Assembly (NCBI GenBank): GCA_030619215.1
Contig: JAUXBV010000122.1
Span: 1-8,067 of the forward strand
DNA length: 8,067 bases
Reading direction: 5' to 3'
DNA from: Fibrobacterota bacterium
GTDB taxonomy: Bacteria; Fibrobacterota; Chitinivibrionia; Chitinivibrionales; JANQEN01
The notes under the pieces are model-generated. The model searched no databases, had not been told where the DNA came from, and was given only the letters and a program-made list of their open reading frames with translations. The translations under genes and the position numbers were made by a program. Positions 1 to 6,786 of this stretch are shown here, in pieces; position 1 is the stretch's first letter; each line of letters starts with the position of its first letter.

Positions 1-165
1 ATTCAGAGCATGCCCCATGTGAAGAATTCCGGTTATATTCGGTGGCGGTATGACAATTGAATAGGTTTTCTTCTTTGATGCCTCATCAGCTAAAAAGCTT
101 TTATTGTCAAGCCACAGTTTGTATATTTTTTCTTCAACCAATGAAGGATCGTACTGCTTTTTCAT
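1..165 (-). CDS. valS: Valyl-tRNA synthetase, N-terminal fragment (3' end outside window)
   Basis: Only the first 55 codons are present, and the frame is still open at the window edge. The product charges tRNA-Val with valine in the cytoplasm; full-length bacterial ValS is usually about 880-950 residues. Identification rests on the class I synthetase signature [16 protein letters not shown] (residues 40-55). It contains the ATP-binding HIGH-type motif HMGH (49-52) in the form typical of ValS, and is preceded by the usual N-terminal YDP...E.K.Y..W pattern (residues 5-18). The start is the ATG at 163-165, with a Shine-Dalgarno AGAGGT (171-176 on the complement) five bases upstream. It follows prs after a 194-base gap, so it may have its own promoter. 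No T-box leader is visible. LeuS and IleS share the HIGH motif, but the PPPNITG context favours ValS. Confidence 0.93.
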   Translation of the reverse strand, partial: MKKQYDPSLVEEKIYKLWLDNKSFLADEASKKKTYSIVIPPPNITGILHMGHALN

Positions 166-205
166 CCGTTACCTCTGAAATATTTGATCAATGATGTTTA
201 TAAAT

Positions 206-280
206 AGTATAGAAATTACACCTAATGGTAAAATACAATGGTAACACACTTATATGTGATGGTAGGACGATTTTATTATA
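206..280 (-). promoter_or_regulatory. Candidate promoter elements upstream of valS
   Basis: The prs-valS gap is AT-rich. Reading the minus strand, a perfect TATAAT lies at 275-280, about 110 bases before the valS ATG, but no good -35 box stands 16-18 bases upstream of it. A second candidate is TATACT at 206-211 with a weak TTTACC at 227-232 (15-base spacer), about 40 bases before the ATG. Neither is convincing on its own. A promoter here is plausible because the gap is longer than the spacings inside the operons. Confidence 0.25.
225..264 (-). repeat. Three TACCAT direct repeats around a small dyad in the valS leader
   Basis: On the minus strand TACCAT occurs at 259-264, 238-243 and 225-230, and a variant CACCAT lies at 307-312. 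Between the first two copies is an imperfect dyad, CACATATAAGTGTG (about 245-258). The cluster overlaps the candidate valS promoter elements and could be an operator, but hexamers in AT-rich DNA recur easily by chance. Confidence 0.25.
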
Positions 281-292
281 AGGCATAGTGAT

Positions 293-321
293 TGTATACC
301 CTAATGATGGTGAGGGATACA
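293..321 (-). other. Imperfect hairpin downstream of prs
   Basis: The plus-strand arms TGTATACCCT (293-302) and AGGGATACA (313-321) pair over nine base pairs with one bulged base and a 10-base loop. The hairpin begins about 39 bases after the prs stop. No T-run follows on either strand, so it is not a standard intrinsic terminator. It could still block 3' exonucleases or act in a Rho-dependent end. Confidence 0.3.
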
Positions 322-359
322 GAGTCGAGTGGTTTATTGAAGATGTTAAATAGTACCTC

Positions 360-1307
360 TTAATAACGAAAATACAAACCGCTTATTGAGTGCCCTTTAT
401 TGGTGCATTTAACGGCATCACCAAACAGTTCGGCAATAGAGAGGATTTCTAATTTTTCAAATCTTTCCTCTGGCGGAAGATGTACCGTATCAGTAATAAT
501 AAGGCGTTTAATAGGTGACTCCTGAATTCTTTGTATTGCTTTTCCGGAAAGAATGCCGTGAACACAACAGGCCGTTATTTCTTCAACCCCATACCGTTTA
601 AGAGCTTCTACGACCTCAATGATTGATCCGCCTGACGCGATTTCGTCATCAAAAATAAGAGCCCCTTTTCCCTTGACGTCACCGATAACATTCTGGATCA
701 CCGGGGATTCCGTGTCATCATTACGGCGCTTGTCAAGAATGGCAAGAGGAAGGCTGAGGCGAATAGCATAGCGGCCCGCAAGTTTCGCACTCCCTGCGTC
801 CGGTGCAACGACAACGCAGTTTTCGATGCTTTCTTTTTTCCAGTAGTCGCAAAGGAGCTTTCCGGCAAGAAGGTGGTCACAGGGAATTCTGAAAAACCCC
901 TGAGCCTGGGGAGAGTGAAGGTTCATTGTCATGACCCTGTTTGCGCCTGATATTTCAAAAAGATCGGCTATAAGTCGTGCAGTAATGGAAATACGCGGCT
1001 CGTCTTTTTTATCAGAGCGTACATAAGGGAGATAGGGTGTTACAGCAGTAATACGTGCAGCGCTGGCATGTTTGGCGGCATCGATCATGATGAGCAGTTC
1101 CATTATACTTTCATTAACTCCGGTACGTGCAGATTGTACAATAAAAACATCTTTCCCGCGCAAGCTTTCATTATAGGAAACTTTGATATTTTCATTGCTG
1201 AATTTCATTATCTCACATTTGCCCAACTTTACACCTGCATGTTGACAGATAGCTTCCGCCAACGGCCTGTTTGAACTCCCTGAAAATATTTTTAATGGGC
1301 CTATCAT
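360..1307 (-). CDS. prs: Ribose-phosphate pyrophosphokinase (PRPP synthetase)
   Basis: The 315-residue length is normal for the family. The enzyme transfers pyrophosphate from ATP to ribose 5-phosphate to make PRPP, the precursor of purines, pyrimidines, histidine, tryptophan and NAD. Visible signatures are NLHSPQAQGFF with the conserved His131; APDAG (168-172); the catalytic flexible-loop LDKRR with Lys193 and Arg195; and the PRPP-binding loop IFDDEIASGGS (218-228). The sequence belongs to a divergent version of the family. The adenine-contacting stretch, FSDGE in E. coli, reads FSNEN (36-40), the Arg-Gln loop reads RSDKKDEPR (97-105), and the usual DDMIDTGGT loop is altered. The catalytic residues remain, so activity is expected. 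The start ATG has a strong Shine-Dalgarno AAGGAG at 1314-1319 of the complement. It lies 48 bases after the DUF4388 gene, probably in one transcript with it. Confidence 0.95.
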   Translation of the reverse strand: MIGPLKIFSGSSNRPLAEAICQHAGVKLGKCEIMKFSNENIKVSYNESLRGKDVFIVQSARTGVNESIMELLIMIDAAKHASAARITAVTPYLPYVRSDKKDEPRISITARLIADLFEISGANRVMTMNLHSPQAQGFFRIPCDHLLAGKLLCDYWKKESIENCVVVAPDAGSAKLAGRYAIRLSLPLAILDKRRNDDTESPVIQNVIGDVKGKGALIFDDEIASGGSIIEVVEALKRYGVEEITACCVHGILSGKAIQRIQESPIKRLIITDTVHLPPEERFEKLEILSIAELFGDAVKCTNKGHSISGLYFRY

Positions 1308-1355
1308 TACCCTCTCCTTAAAAAATTGAATTATTATCCTTTATGAAAAATCTGA

Positions 1356-1793
1356 TTAATTATTTCCTTTATTTTGTCTTTCGCTAAATTCGAAGGCTAA
1401 ATCAATTATTGAATCGGTTATTACGCGTGGTTGACAGATGGTTTTCGGCTCAAAGTAAAAGTCGCCATCATCAATTTCAAGCATCGACAGGACCGCTTCG
1501 CGACCGGTATAGTTTCTGTAAAAGGCATCAATAACATTTCCCTTTGAAAAAATCAGGTACCCTTTTCTTCTTCCGCTATATATATGTAATACACCTTCCC
1601 GCCTGCCAATTCCAAGGAACTGGACAGCGTCAACGAGGTTTGTCTGCTTAAGGTTTCCTGAAAAAACAAATGTGGTGCTCTTTGAATTGTCGGTTTTAAC
1701 TTTCTTACTTTTACGTGTTTTTAGAAGGTGGGAGTTTAATAACCCTACACCGAATCCACTTACAATACCTGTTAAAATGATGAGCAGTTGCAT
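1356..1793 (-). CDS. Membrane-anchored DUF4388 (PATAN) domain protein
   Basis: This is a small protein of 145 residues. Residues 2-20 are hydrophobic (LLIILTGIVSGFGVGLL), followed by a basic stretch (KTRKSKKVK, 25-33), so it is probably an N-terminal membrane anchor with the rest in the cytoplasm. Residues 42-137 fit the DUF4388/PATAN pattern: FSGNL, a leucine/valine-rich helix ending in DAVQFL, then a G-L-I-Y-S-G strand pair, GYLIFSKGNVIDAFY, a TGREAVLSML helix and DGDFYFEP. In this family such domains occur in response-regulator and gliding or motility-signalling proteins, often as protein-interaction modules; no catalytic residue is evident. An in-frame stop lies 15 bases (five codons) upstream of the ATG, so this start is the only reasonable one, yet it has no clear Shine-Dalgarno. 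Prs follows 48 bases downstream. The specific function is unknown. Confidence 0.87.
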   Translation of the reverse strand: MQLLIILTGIVSGFGVGLLNSHLLKTRKSKKVKTDNSKSTTFVFSGNLKQTNLVDAVQFLGIGRREGVLHIYSGRRKGYLIFSKGNVIDAFYRNYTGREAVLSMLEIDDGDFYFEPKTICQPRVITDSIIDLAFEFSERQNKGNN

Positions 1794-1904
1794 ATTCGCT
1801 TTTAAAGATTATTTTGTTTTATAATCTCTACAAAAAAATAGGAGGAAGGTATGGTTTTATATTTTTAAAAGCTTTTTAATACTACAATATAATTTTCGGG
1901 GAAG

Positions 1905-1937
1905 AAAAAAATTACCATTGCTTTTAAATCGATGGCA
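1905..1937 (-). terminator. Weak candidate intrinsic terminator after rel
   Basis: Reading the minus strand, TGCCAT (1932-1937) pairs with ATGGTA (1913-1918), including one G-T pair, across a 13-base loop. Seven T residues (complement of 1905-1911) follow directly. It sits about 33 bases past the rel stop, the right place to end the transpeptidase/coiled-coil/rel transcript. The stem is short and AT-rich, so termination may be inefficient or absent. Confidence 0.35.
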
Positions 1938-1969
1938 GTTAATTCTAAGGAACCGTCGGGAAAATCAAA

Positions 1970-4162
1970 TCATTTTTTCTCTTCCAAGGTGAAATGAGAT
2001 TTGTCTCTGGTACGAGTAACTTTATCAATATCTTTGATACGTCTTATCTTCCTGACGATTTCATTCAGCTGGTTTTTGTTACTTATTTCAATCTGAAAAG
2101 AGATATGTACATGCTGGTTGTCGGTTTTTATATCACCTTTAAGAATATCTGCCTTACGATCCAATAAAACTGCTGTGATTTCATTGAGCAATCCCGTCCG
2201 GTTATTTGCAATAATATCAAGAAAAGCAACGAACTTTTGTGTCTCCTGCTTTTCACCTTCCCAGCTTACCGGTATTGCCCGTTCCTTATCTTTTTCAAAG
2301 AGTTCGGCATTTTGACAATCTTTCCTGTGTACCGAAATGCCACGGCCCCTGGTAATAAAGCCAATAATTTCATCACCGGGTACAGGATTGCAGCATGGGG
2401 CATACCGGATCATTATATTGTCGGAACCTCCGACGAGAACTTTTCGGGTACGTCTTGTGATAGTATCAACAAAGCGTGAAACCCTTGAACCAACCGGTTC
2501 CTTTACCTTTTTGGTTTTAAAATACTGAGTAATGCGGCTGATAGGTATGTTCCCCTTGCCGATCTGTTCATACAGGCTGTCTTCTGTTGTTATTCCAAGA
2601 AATTCAAGCAGTGATGGTAAATAGTCGTTAAGAGATATTCCCAAATGAAGCTTTCTAATATGGGTTTTTACAATTTTTTTACCAAGCTCAATACTTTCCA
2701 TTCTACTGGTATTTTTTAGCCAGTGTTTAATGGCGGATCTGGCTTTCGGGGTTTTTACATCCCTGAGCCAGTCTATCGATGGTTTCTTAGAAGAGAGATG
2801 TAATATCTCAATGGTGCTGCCGCTTTTTAAAATTCTGCTGATAGGCTCTATCTTTCCGTCAACGCGGGCTCCAATGCAATGAATTCCCAATTCCGTATGA
2901 ACGGCAAAGGCAAAATCGAGAACGGTAGCTCCTTTTGGTAATGTAATAAGGTCTCCTTTTGGGGTGAATATAAAAATTTCAGCATGAAAGAGGTCGACTT
3001 TGAAAAATTCATAAAATTCAGATGAGTCGGTAAGGTCTTTCTGCCACTCAATAAGGTTTTTCAGCCAGACCAGTGCCCTGTCGTCCTTTGTCGGCAGTTG
3101 CATTTTGCCGTCTTTATATAACCAGTGTGCAGCAATGCCATCTTCCGCAGTTTGATTCATTTCCCAGGTGCGAATCTGCATTTCTATAATATTACCGTTG
3201 GGGCCAACCACCGTAGTATGGAGTGATTTATACCCATTGGATTTAGGCATGCTGATATAATCTTTGAACCTGTCCAGTATCGGTGTCCACATTGAATGTA
3301 TTGTACCAAGCGTTTGATAGCACTCTGGTATGGTGTTGGTAATAATCCGGACAGCCAGAAGGTCATATATTTCTTCAAAGGGTTTTTTCCTCTGTACCAT
3401 TTTTCTGTATATGCTATAGAAATGTTTGGGCCGACCGACCACCGTTGCATGGATACCTTCCTTGTCGAGTAACTTGCGTAAAGGTATTGTAAAGCTGTCA
3501 ATAATTTTCTCCCGTTCGTGCCTGCTGTCAACAACGCGGGCAACGATATCATTGTGCTCACTCTGATACATATGTTTAAAGGAAAGGTCTTCCATTTCCC
3601 ACTTTATGCGGGCCATACCCAGCCGGTGAGCCAATGGCGCATATATATCCAGTGTCTCCGATGCAATTGTCTTTCTCTTACCGGGGGGTAAATAATTGAG
3701 AGTACGGAGATTGTGAAGCCTGTCTGCGAATTTTATTATTATAACCCGGAGATCCCTGGCCATGGACAGAAGCATTTTACGGTATGTTTCTACCTGTCGT
3801 TCCTGGCGTGACTTTACCTGAAGTGCGTCAATTTTTGTAACGCCGTCGACTAAAAGGGCTATTTCCTCACCAAATTTATTTTTAAGGATGTCAAAGGTCG
3901 TGGGGGTATCTTCAAGCACATCATGGAGAAGCCCGGCTGCAATAGTTACGGGATCCAGCTTCTGCTCGATGAGGATAAAGGCGACAGCAACGGGGTGAGC
4001 TAAAAACGGCTCCCCTGATTTCCGCAACTGATCTTTATGTGCATTGAACGAAAAGCGATACGCTCTTTTTATTAAGCTGATCTTTAATTTCGGATTTATT
4101 TCACGTATCTTGCTGACAAATCTTGCTGTTGATTCCTTTTCAGATATAGAAGGTGTAAACAA
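1970..4162 (-). CDS. rel: Bifunctional (p)ppGpp synthetase/hydrolase, long RelA/SpoT homologue
   Basis: The 730-residue length and domain order are those of a full-length RSH enzyme. It makes (p)ppGpp by moving pyrophosphate from ATP to GDP/GTP, and degrades it. The hydrolase HD domain (about 30-190) keeps His56, the pair His80-Asp81 in LLHDVLEDT, and Asp147 in FADRLHNL, so hydrolase activity is likely. The synthetase domain (about 235-350) has GRPKHFYSIYRKM, DLLAVRII, NGYKSLHTTV and EMQIRT. It carries the RFKD motif (298-301) typical of bifunctional enzymes rather than the EFDD form of RelA. A TGS domain (about 393-455), a helical region, the Cys/His cluster (Cys590, Cys591, His612, Cys616) and a C-terminal ACT domain (about 643-718) follow. 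These bind the ribosome and deacylated tRNA. The start is TTG (4160-4162): an in-frame stop lies just upstream and GAGGT (4171-4175) is 8 bases away. The gap to the coiled-coil gene is only 11 bases. Confidence 0.97.
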   Translation of the reverse strand: MFTPSISEKESTARFVSKIREINPKLKISLIKRAYRFSFNAHKDQLRKSGEPFLAHPVAVAFILIEQKLDPVTIAAGLLHDVLEDTPTTFDILKNKFGEEIALLVDGVTKIDALQVKSRQERQVETYRKMLLSMARDLRVIIIKFADRLHNLRTLNYLPPGKRKTIASETLDIYAPLAHRLGMARIKWEMEDLSFKHMYQSEHNDIVARVVDSRHEREKIIDSFTIPLRKLLDKEGIHATVVGRPKHFYSIYRKMVQRKKPFEEIYDLLAVRIITNTIPECYQTLGTIHSMWTPILDRFKDYISMPKSNGYKSLHTTVVGPNGNIIEMQIRTWEMNQTAEDGIAAHWLYKDGKMQLPTKDDRALVWLKNLIEWQKDLTDSSEFYEFFKVDLFHAEIFIFTPKGDLITLPKGATVLDFAFAVHTELGIHCIGARVDGKIEPISRILKSGSTIEILHLSSKKPSIDWLRDVKTPKARSAIKHWLKNTSRMESIELGKKIVKTHIRKLHLGISLNDYLPSLLEFLGITTEDSLYEQIGKGNIPISRITQYFKTKKVKEPVGSRVSRFVDTITRRTRKVLVGGSDNIMIRYAPCCNPVPGDEIIGFITRGRGISVHRKDCQNAELFEKDKERAIPVSWEGEKQETQKFVAFLDIIANNRTGLLNEITAVLLDRKADILKGDIKTDNQHVHISFQIEISNKNQLNEIVRKIRRIKDIDKVTRTRDKSHFTLEEKK

Positions 4163-4176
4163 TGTATTAAACCTCA
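4163..4176 (-). promoter_or_regulatory. Ribosome binding site overlapping the upstream stop codon; decides the TTG start of rel
   Basis: On the minus strand the junction reads GACTGAGGTTTAATACATTG. The TGA stop of the coiled-coil gene (4174-4176) shares bases with the GAGGT Shine-Dalgarno (4171-4175) of rel. The same junction places a second TGA (4178-4180) in the rel frame, so rel cannot start further upstream. The nearest in-frame ATG would delete most of the hydrolase domain. The arrangement suggests translational coupling. Confidence 0.75.
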
Positions 4177-6786
4177 GTCAACTAATTTTTCTTTTTCCTG
4201 CCTAAGAATACTAAGTTTTGACTCAACTTCGCCTAATAGGAAGCGAAGCTCAGATGTTTTTTCTATTGCACTCAGGATTTCCTGCTCTTCTGCGGTAAGA
4301 TTTTTTATTTGAGCCTTAATATCCTCCATAAGAAGGTTTAAACCGTTGATCCGGTTTTCCGCTTCACGGATGATCTGTTTTTCCCTTGTTAGATCACGCA
4401 TGCGTGCCTCTACAGAATTCATGATCTTTTCCATGTCCTCTACCTGGGCGCCGACCTTCTCAATATCATTTGCCTGTGACTGAATAGTTTCGATATTTGC
4501 ATCAGCCTTTGCAATAATGGAGGTGAGGCCGTCAATTTTTTTCTGAGCGGATTCAACCATATCACGGTCTTTATCTATTGATTCAATACGGATTTCAATA
4601 TCGTTGACAGCAGTTTCAACATTTTCGGTTCTTGCATCAATAGCATCAATTTTGCTTGTCCGCCGGGCAATGTGTTCCATCTCAGTTTGAAGGTTTTCCA
4701 TCAGGGACTGCGCTTCACTGAGCCTTTCTTCTGCGTTGTTTATCTTACTGAAATGTTGTTCGATTGTCTTCAGAGCGTTATCACTTTCTGTAACAATGTT
4801 TTCAAAATCATTTTTGTCTTTTGAGACTTTTTTATTGAAATCATCAACCGTAGTGTTAAATTCATCCAGTTTTGCATTTGCATCATTAATAAGTTTTTCT
4901 ATTTCACTCCTCATTTGCAGGGTATGATTTTCTTCCTCCTGAAGAGCCTGTTTTTCATTAGTAAGTTTTTCCATCATATTTTTTGCTTCAAGGGATTGTG
5001 CTGAAATTGTCGATAATTTATTGCTGATCTCATCTACGGTTTTTTGCTCTTTGGAAAGGTTTTGGATTTTCATATTGATATCGCCTAACAAATAATTGAG
5101 CTGGTCTAGTCTTTTTTCCGTTTTTTCGACCAAAGCTTTTCGTTCAAGCTGGGAGTTAATCCTGTCGTCAATTTGCGTTACCATATTTCCCAGGTTGCTC
5201 AACTTATTTTCAACCTCTTCAATAATGGAGGACTTTTCATCTATTTGATTAAGACGTCCTTCTGTGGTAGTATAAAGGATATTTAACTCTTCTATGCGCT
5301 GGGAGGTGCTTGCAATTTCCTGTTCATGTTCCTTAAGCTCTTCGATTTTCTCCTCAAGAACTTTTGTGCTGTCAATAAATTCATCCATTCTTTTGACAAC
5401 CGAATCAACTTCAACACGCCGTTCAAACAGCTCATTTTCTTTTTGAAAAACGTCATCAATGAGTATCCTCATATCCTGTAGCTTCGTTTCAAATGTGTCA
5501 ATTTCTTTTTCCTTTGTTTTGAAAGCTTCAACCCGGGTTTCAATTTCATTGACTTCTGATTCAATAGTCTCAATATGCTGATTTATTTTGTCAATGGCGC
5601 CCCATTCGCGGCTGGTCTCTTCAATTTTAGTGCGAACCTTATCGAGGTTTTTCTCATATTCCGTAACCTGAGCCCTGCTGGCTTCTAATTTCTGCTGGTG
5701 CTTATTTAATGTGTTAAGAATGGCTTCCGTATTACGTGCTACATTAAACACCTCGTGTGCACGCTCATTCACTCCATCAAGGTGCTTGCTTTGTCTCTGG
5801 ATGTCAATAAGCTTATTATCAATTTCTTCATTCATTTTTCTTACATTACCTATCTGCCCGGAAACGCTTTCCATATATTTCTTAAATTCCCGGATCTCAT
5901 TTATAGAGGATCTACTCTCTTCAAGCATTGAATTTATGGAGCCTATATTTTTATCGATTTTTGTCAGTGACGCCTGTTTTTGCTGCAGATGTTTCAAATC
6001 GGAATTTATTTGCCAGGTAAGGGTATTAAGTCTGCCCGCCTCCTCATTAGCTTTATCAACTATGACTTTCTGAGTTTCCAAAGTTTTCACTTTTGATTTT
6101 ATATATTCAGAAAGGGTATTTAAGTTATCAATTTTTTCCTTTAAAAGCCTGTAGTTGGACAGGTCATGCTCAACAGTTGAAAGGGTATCATTACATTTAT
6201 TAGAAACGGACTGAACATTTTCAAGGCTTTTCTGCATTGCATCAAGGCGGGAGGTAGCAGCGACTGCTTGTTTTTCTGTTTTTTGTAAATTTTCAAGTGC
6301 TTTTTTCTGCCGCTCTTCCAATGAGACAATGGATTTAAGGCCATCCTGCAGTAATTTTGAGTCCTTATCTTTAGTAAACTTTTCTAAAATGAGGTCAACC
6401 TTTTCGCTTATAGAAGTGATAAAATCCTCTTGAGCTAAAATCCTCTCTAATGATTTCTCACTTTTTTCAATTCTTTTTTCCAGCGTTTTTGCGTGGTTGG
6501 AGAAATCTTCGAGTTTGCTTTCGCTTTTAAGAGAATCTTCTACTCTGCTTTTTAAAGAATCATAGCCGAGGTGTATTTCATCAATGTTAGAGCGGAGCTC
6601 ACCTACCGATTTAACGGCAGCCTGTATGTTGGAATGTTCATTCTCCACAGTAGCGGCCAGGGTATGTAAATCCGCTTTCTCGGCACGGACACTTTGAAGA
6701 ATATCCTGAATAGTACCGAGGTTTTTTTCAATCTCTTCAGCCAGGATATCGGGGTCCTTCAGCTCTTTTTTCTTAGAAAACATCAT
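4174..6786 (-). CDS. Long cytoplasmic coiled-coil protein with 31-residue repeats
   Basis: This 870-residue protein is almost entirely helical. It is rich in Glu, Lys, Asn, Ser and Leu, has one visible cysteine (Cys198), almost no proline beyond Pro12, and no signal peptide or membrane segment. A short head (1-20, MMFSKKKELK start) precedes a heptad-like region. From residue 187 a regular 31-residue repeat runs to the C-terminus. I do not recognise a named family with certainty. It resembles in style the long structural coiled coils of spirochaetes and SMC-like or intermediate-filament-like proteins, but no ATPase head is present. A structural or scaffolding role is inference. The start ATG overlaps the transpeptidase stop (ATGATG) and has GAGGAG at 6795-6800, 8 bases upstream; a second ATG follows immediately. 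Rel begins 11 bases downstream, so the three genes are probably co-translated. Confidence 0.93.
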   Translation of the reverse strand: MMFSKKKELKDPDILAEEIEKNLGTIQDILQSVRAEKADLHTLAATVENEHSNIQAAVKSVGELRSNIDEIHLGYDSLKSRVEDSLKSESKLEDFSNHAKTLEKRIEKSEKSLERILAQEDFITSISEKVDLILEKFTKDKDSKLLQDGLKSIVSLEERQKKALENLQKTEKQAVAATSRLDAMQKSLENVQSVSNKCNDTLSTVEHDLSNYRLLKEKIDNLNTLSEYIKSKVKTLETQKVIVDKANEEAGRLNTLTWQINSDLKHLQQKQASLTKIDKNIGSINSMLEESRSSINEIREFKKYMESVSGQIGNVRKMNEEIDNKLIDIQRQSKHLDGVNERAHEVFNVARNTEAILNTLNKHQQKLEASRAQVTEYEKNLDKVRTKIEETSREWGAIDKINQHIETIESEVNEIETRVEAFKTKEKEIDTFETKLQDMRILIDDVFQKENELFERRVEVDSVVKRMDEFIDSTKVLEEKIEELKEHEQEIASTSQRIEELNILYTTTEGRLNQIDEKSSIIEEVENKLSNLGNMVTQIDDRINSQLERKALVEKTEKRLDQLNYLLGDINMKIQNLSKEQKTVDEISNKLSTISAQSLEAKNMMEKLTNEKQALQEEENHTLQMRSEIEKLINDANAKLDEFNTTVDDFNKKVSKDKNDFENIVTESDNALKTIEQHFSKINNAEERLSEAQSLMENLQTEMEHIARRTSKIDAIDARTENVETAVNDIEIRIESIDKDRDMVESAQKKIDGLTSIIAKADANIETIQSQANDIEKVGAQVEDMEKIMNSVEARMRDLTREKQIIREAENRINGLNLLMEDIKAQIKNLTAEEQEILSAIEKTSELRFLLGEVESKLSILRQEKEKLVD
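4177..4725 (-). repeat. C-terminal block of 31-residue (93-bp) coding repeats
   Basis: This block covers residues 688-870 of the coiled-coil protein: five full units beginning at 688, 719, 750, 781 and 812, and a sixth of 28 residues from 843. The best-matching openings are RLSEAQSLMENL (688), KIDGLTSIIAKA (750), RINGLNLLMEDI (812) and KTSELRFLLGEV (843). The register is exact, without gaps, to the last residue. Confidence 0.85.
4927..6228 (-). repeat. Central block of fourteen 31-residue (93-bp) coding repeats
   Basis: This block covers residues 187-620 of the coiled-coil protein, exactly 14 x 31. Units start at 187, 218, 249, 280, 311, 342, 373, 404, 435, 466, 497, 528, 559 and 590. Most units open with a polar residue, then a hydrophobic one, two mostly polar ones, and a hydrophobic one, as in KIDNL (218), HIETI (404), RIEEL (497), KLSNL (528) and RLDQL (559). 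Hydrophobic residues recur near unit positions 2, 5, 8/9, 12, 16, 19, 26 and 29. The DNA itself has diverged, so the repeat is seen at protein level. Confidence 0.85.

Noticed and set aside
166..359. T-box riboswitch before valS
   Set aside because: The conserved T-box sequence and a following terminator/antiterminator pair are not seen in the 194-base gap.
698..1274. Short open frames on both strands within prs
   Set aside because: Both lie inside the strongly supported prs frame and look like shadows of it.
1861..1880. AAAAGCTTTT palindrome as a terminator
   Set aside because: The palindrome has no loop and is nearly all A/T; the hairpin at 1905-1937 is a better candidate.
3184..3561. Minus-strand 125-codon open frame within rel
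   Set aside because: It is an alternative frame inside the well-supported synthetase region of rel, with no recognisable domain.
5711..6073. Plus-strand 120-codon open frame opposite the coiled-coil gene
   Set aside because: It is fully antisense to the repeat array; its Ser/Leu/Phe-rich composition is what the complement of a Glu/Lys-rich coiled coil gives. No ribosome site or domain is visible.
4927..6228. DNA-level tandem repeat or recent unit duplication in the coiled-coil gene
   Set aside because: The units share spacing and hydrophobic pattern but not nucleotide identity, so they are ancient or convergent at protein level, not a fresh tandem array.
4174..6786. SMC or Rad50-type ATPase
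   Set aside because: No Walker A, signature or Walker B motif, no hinge domain, and no globular heads at either end.
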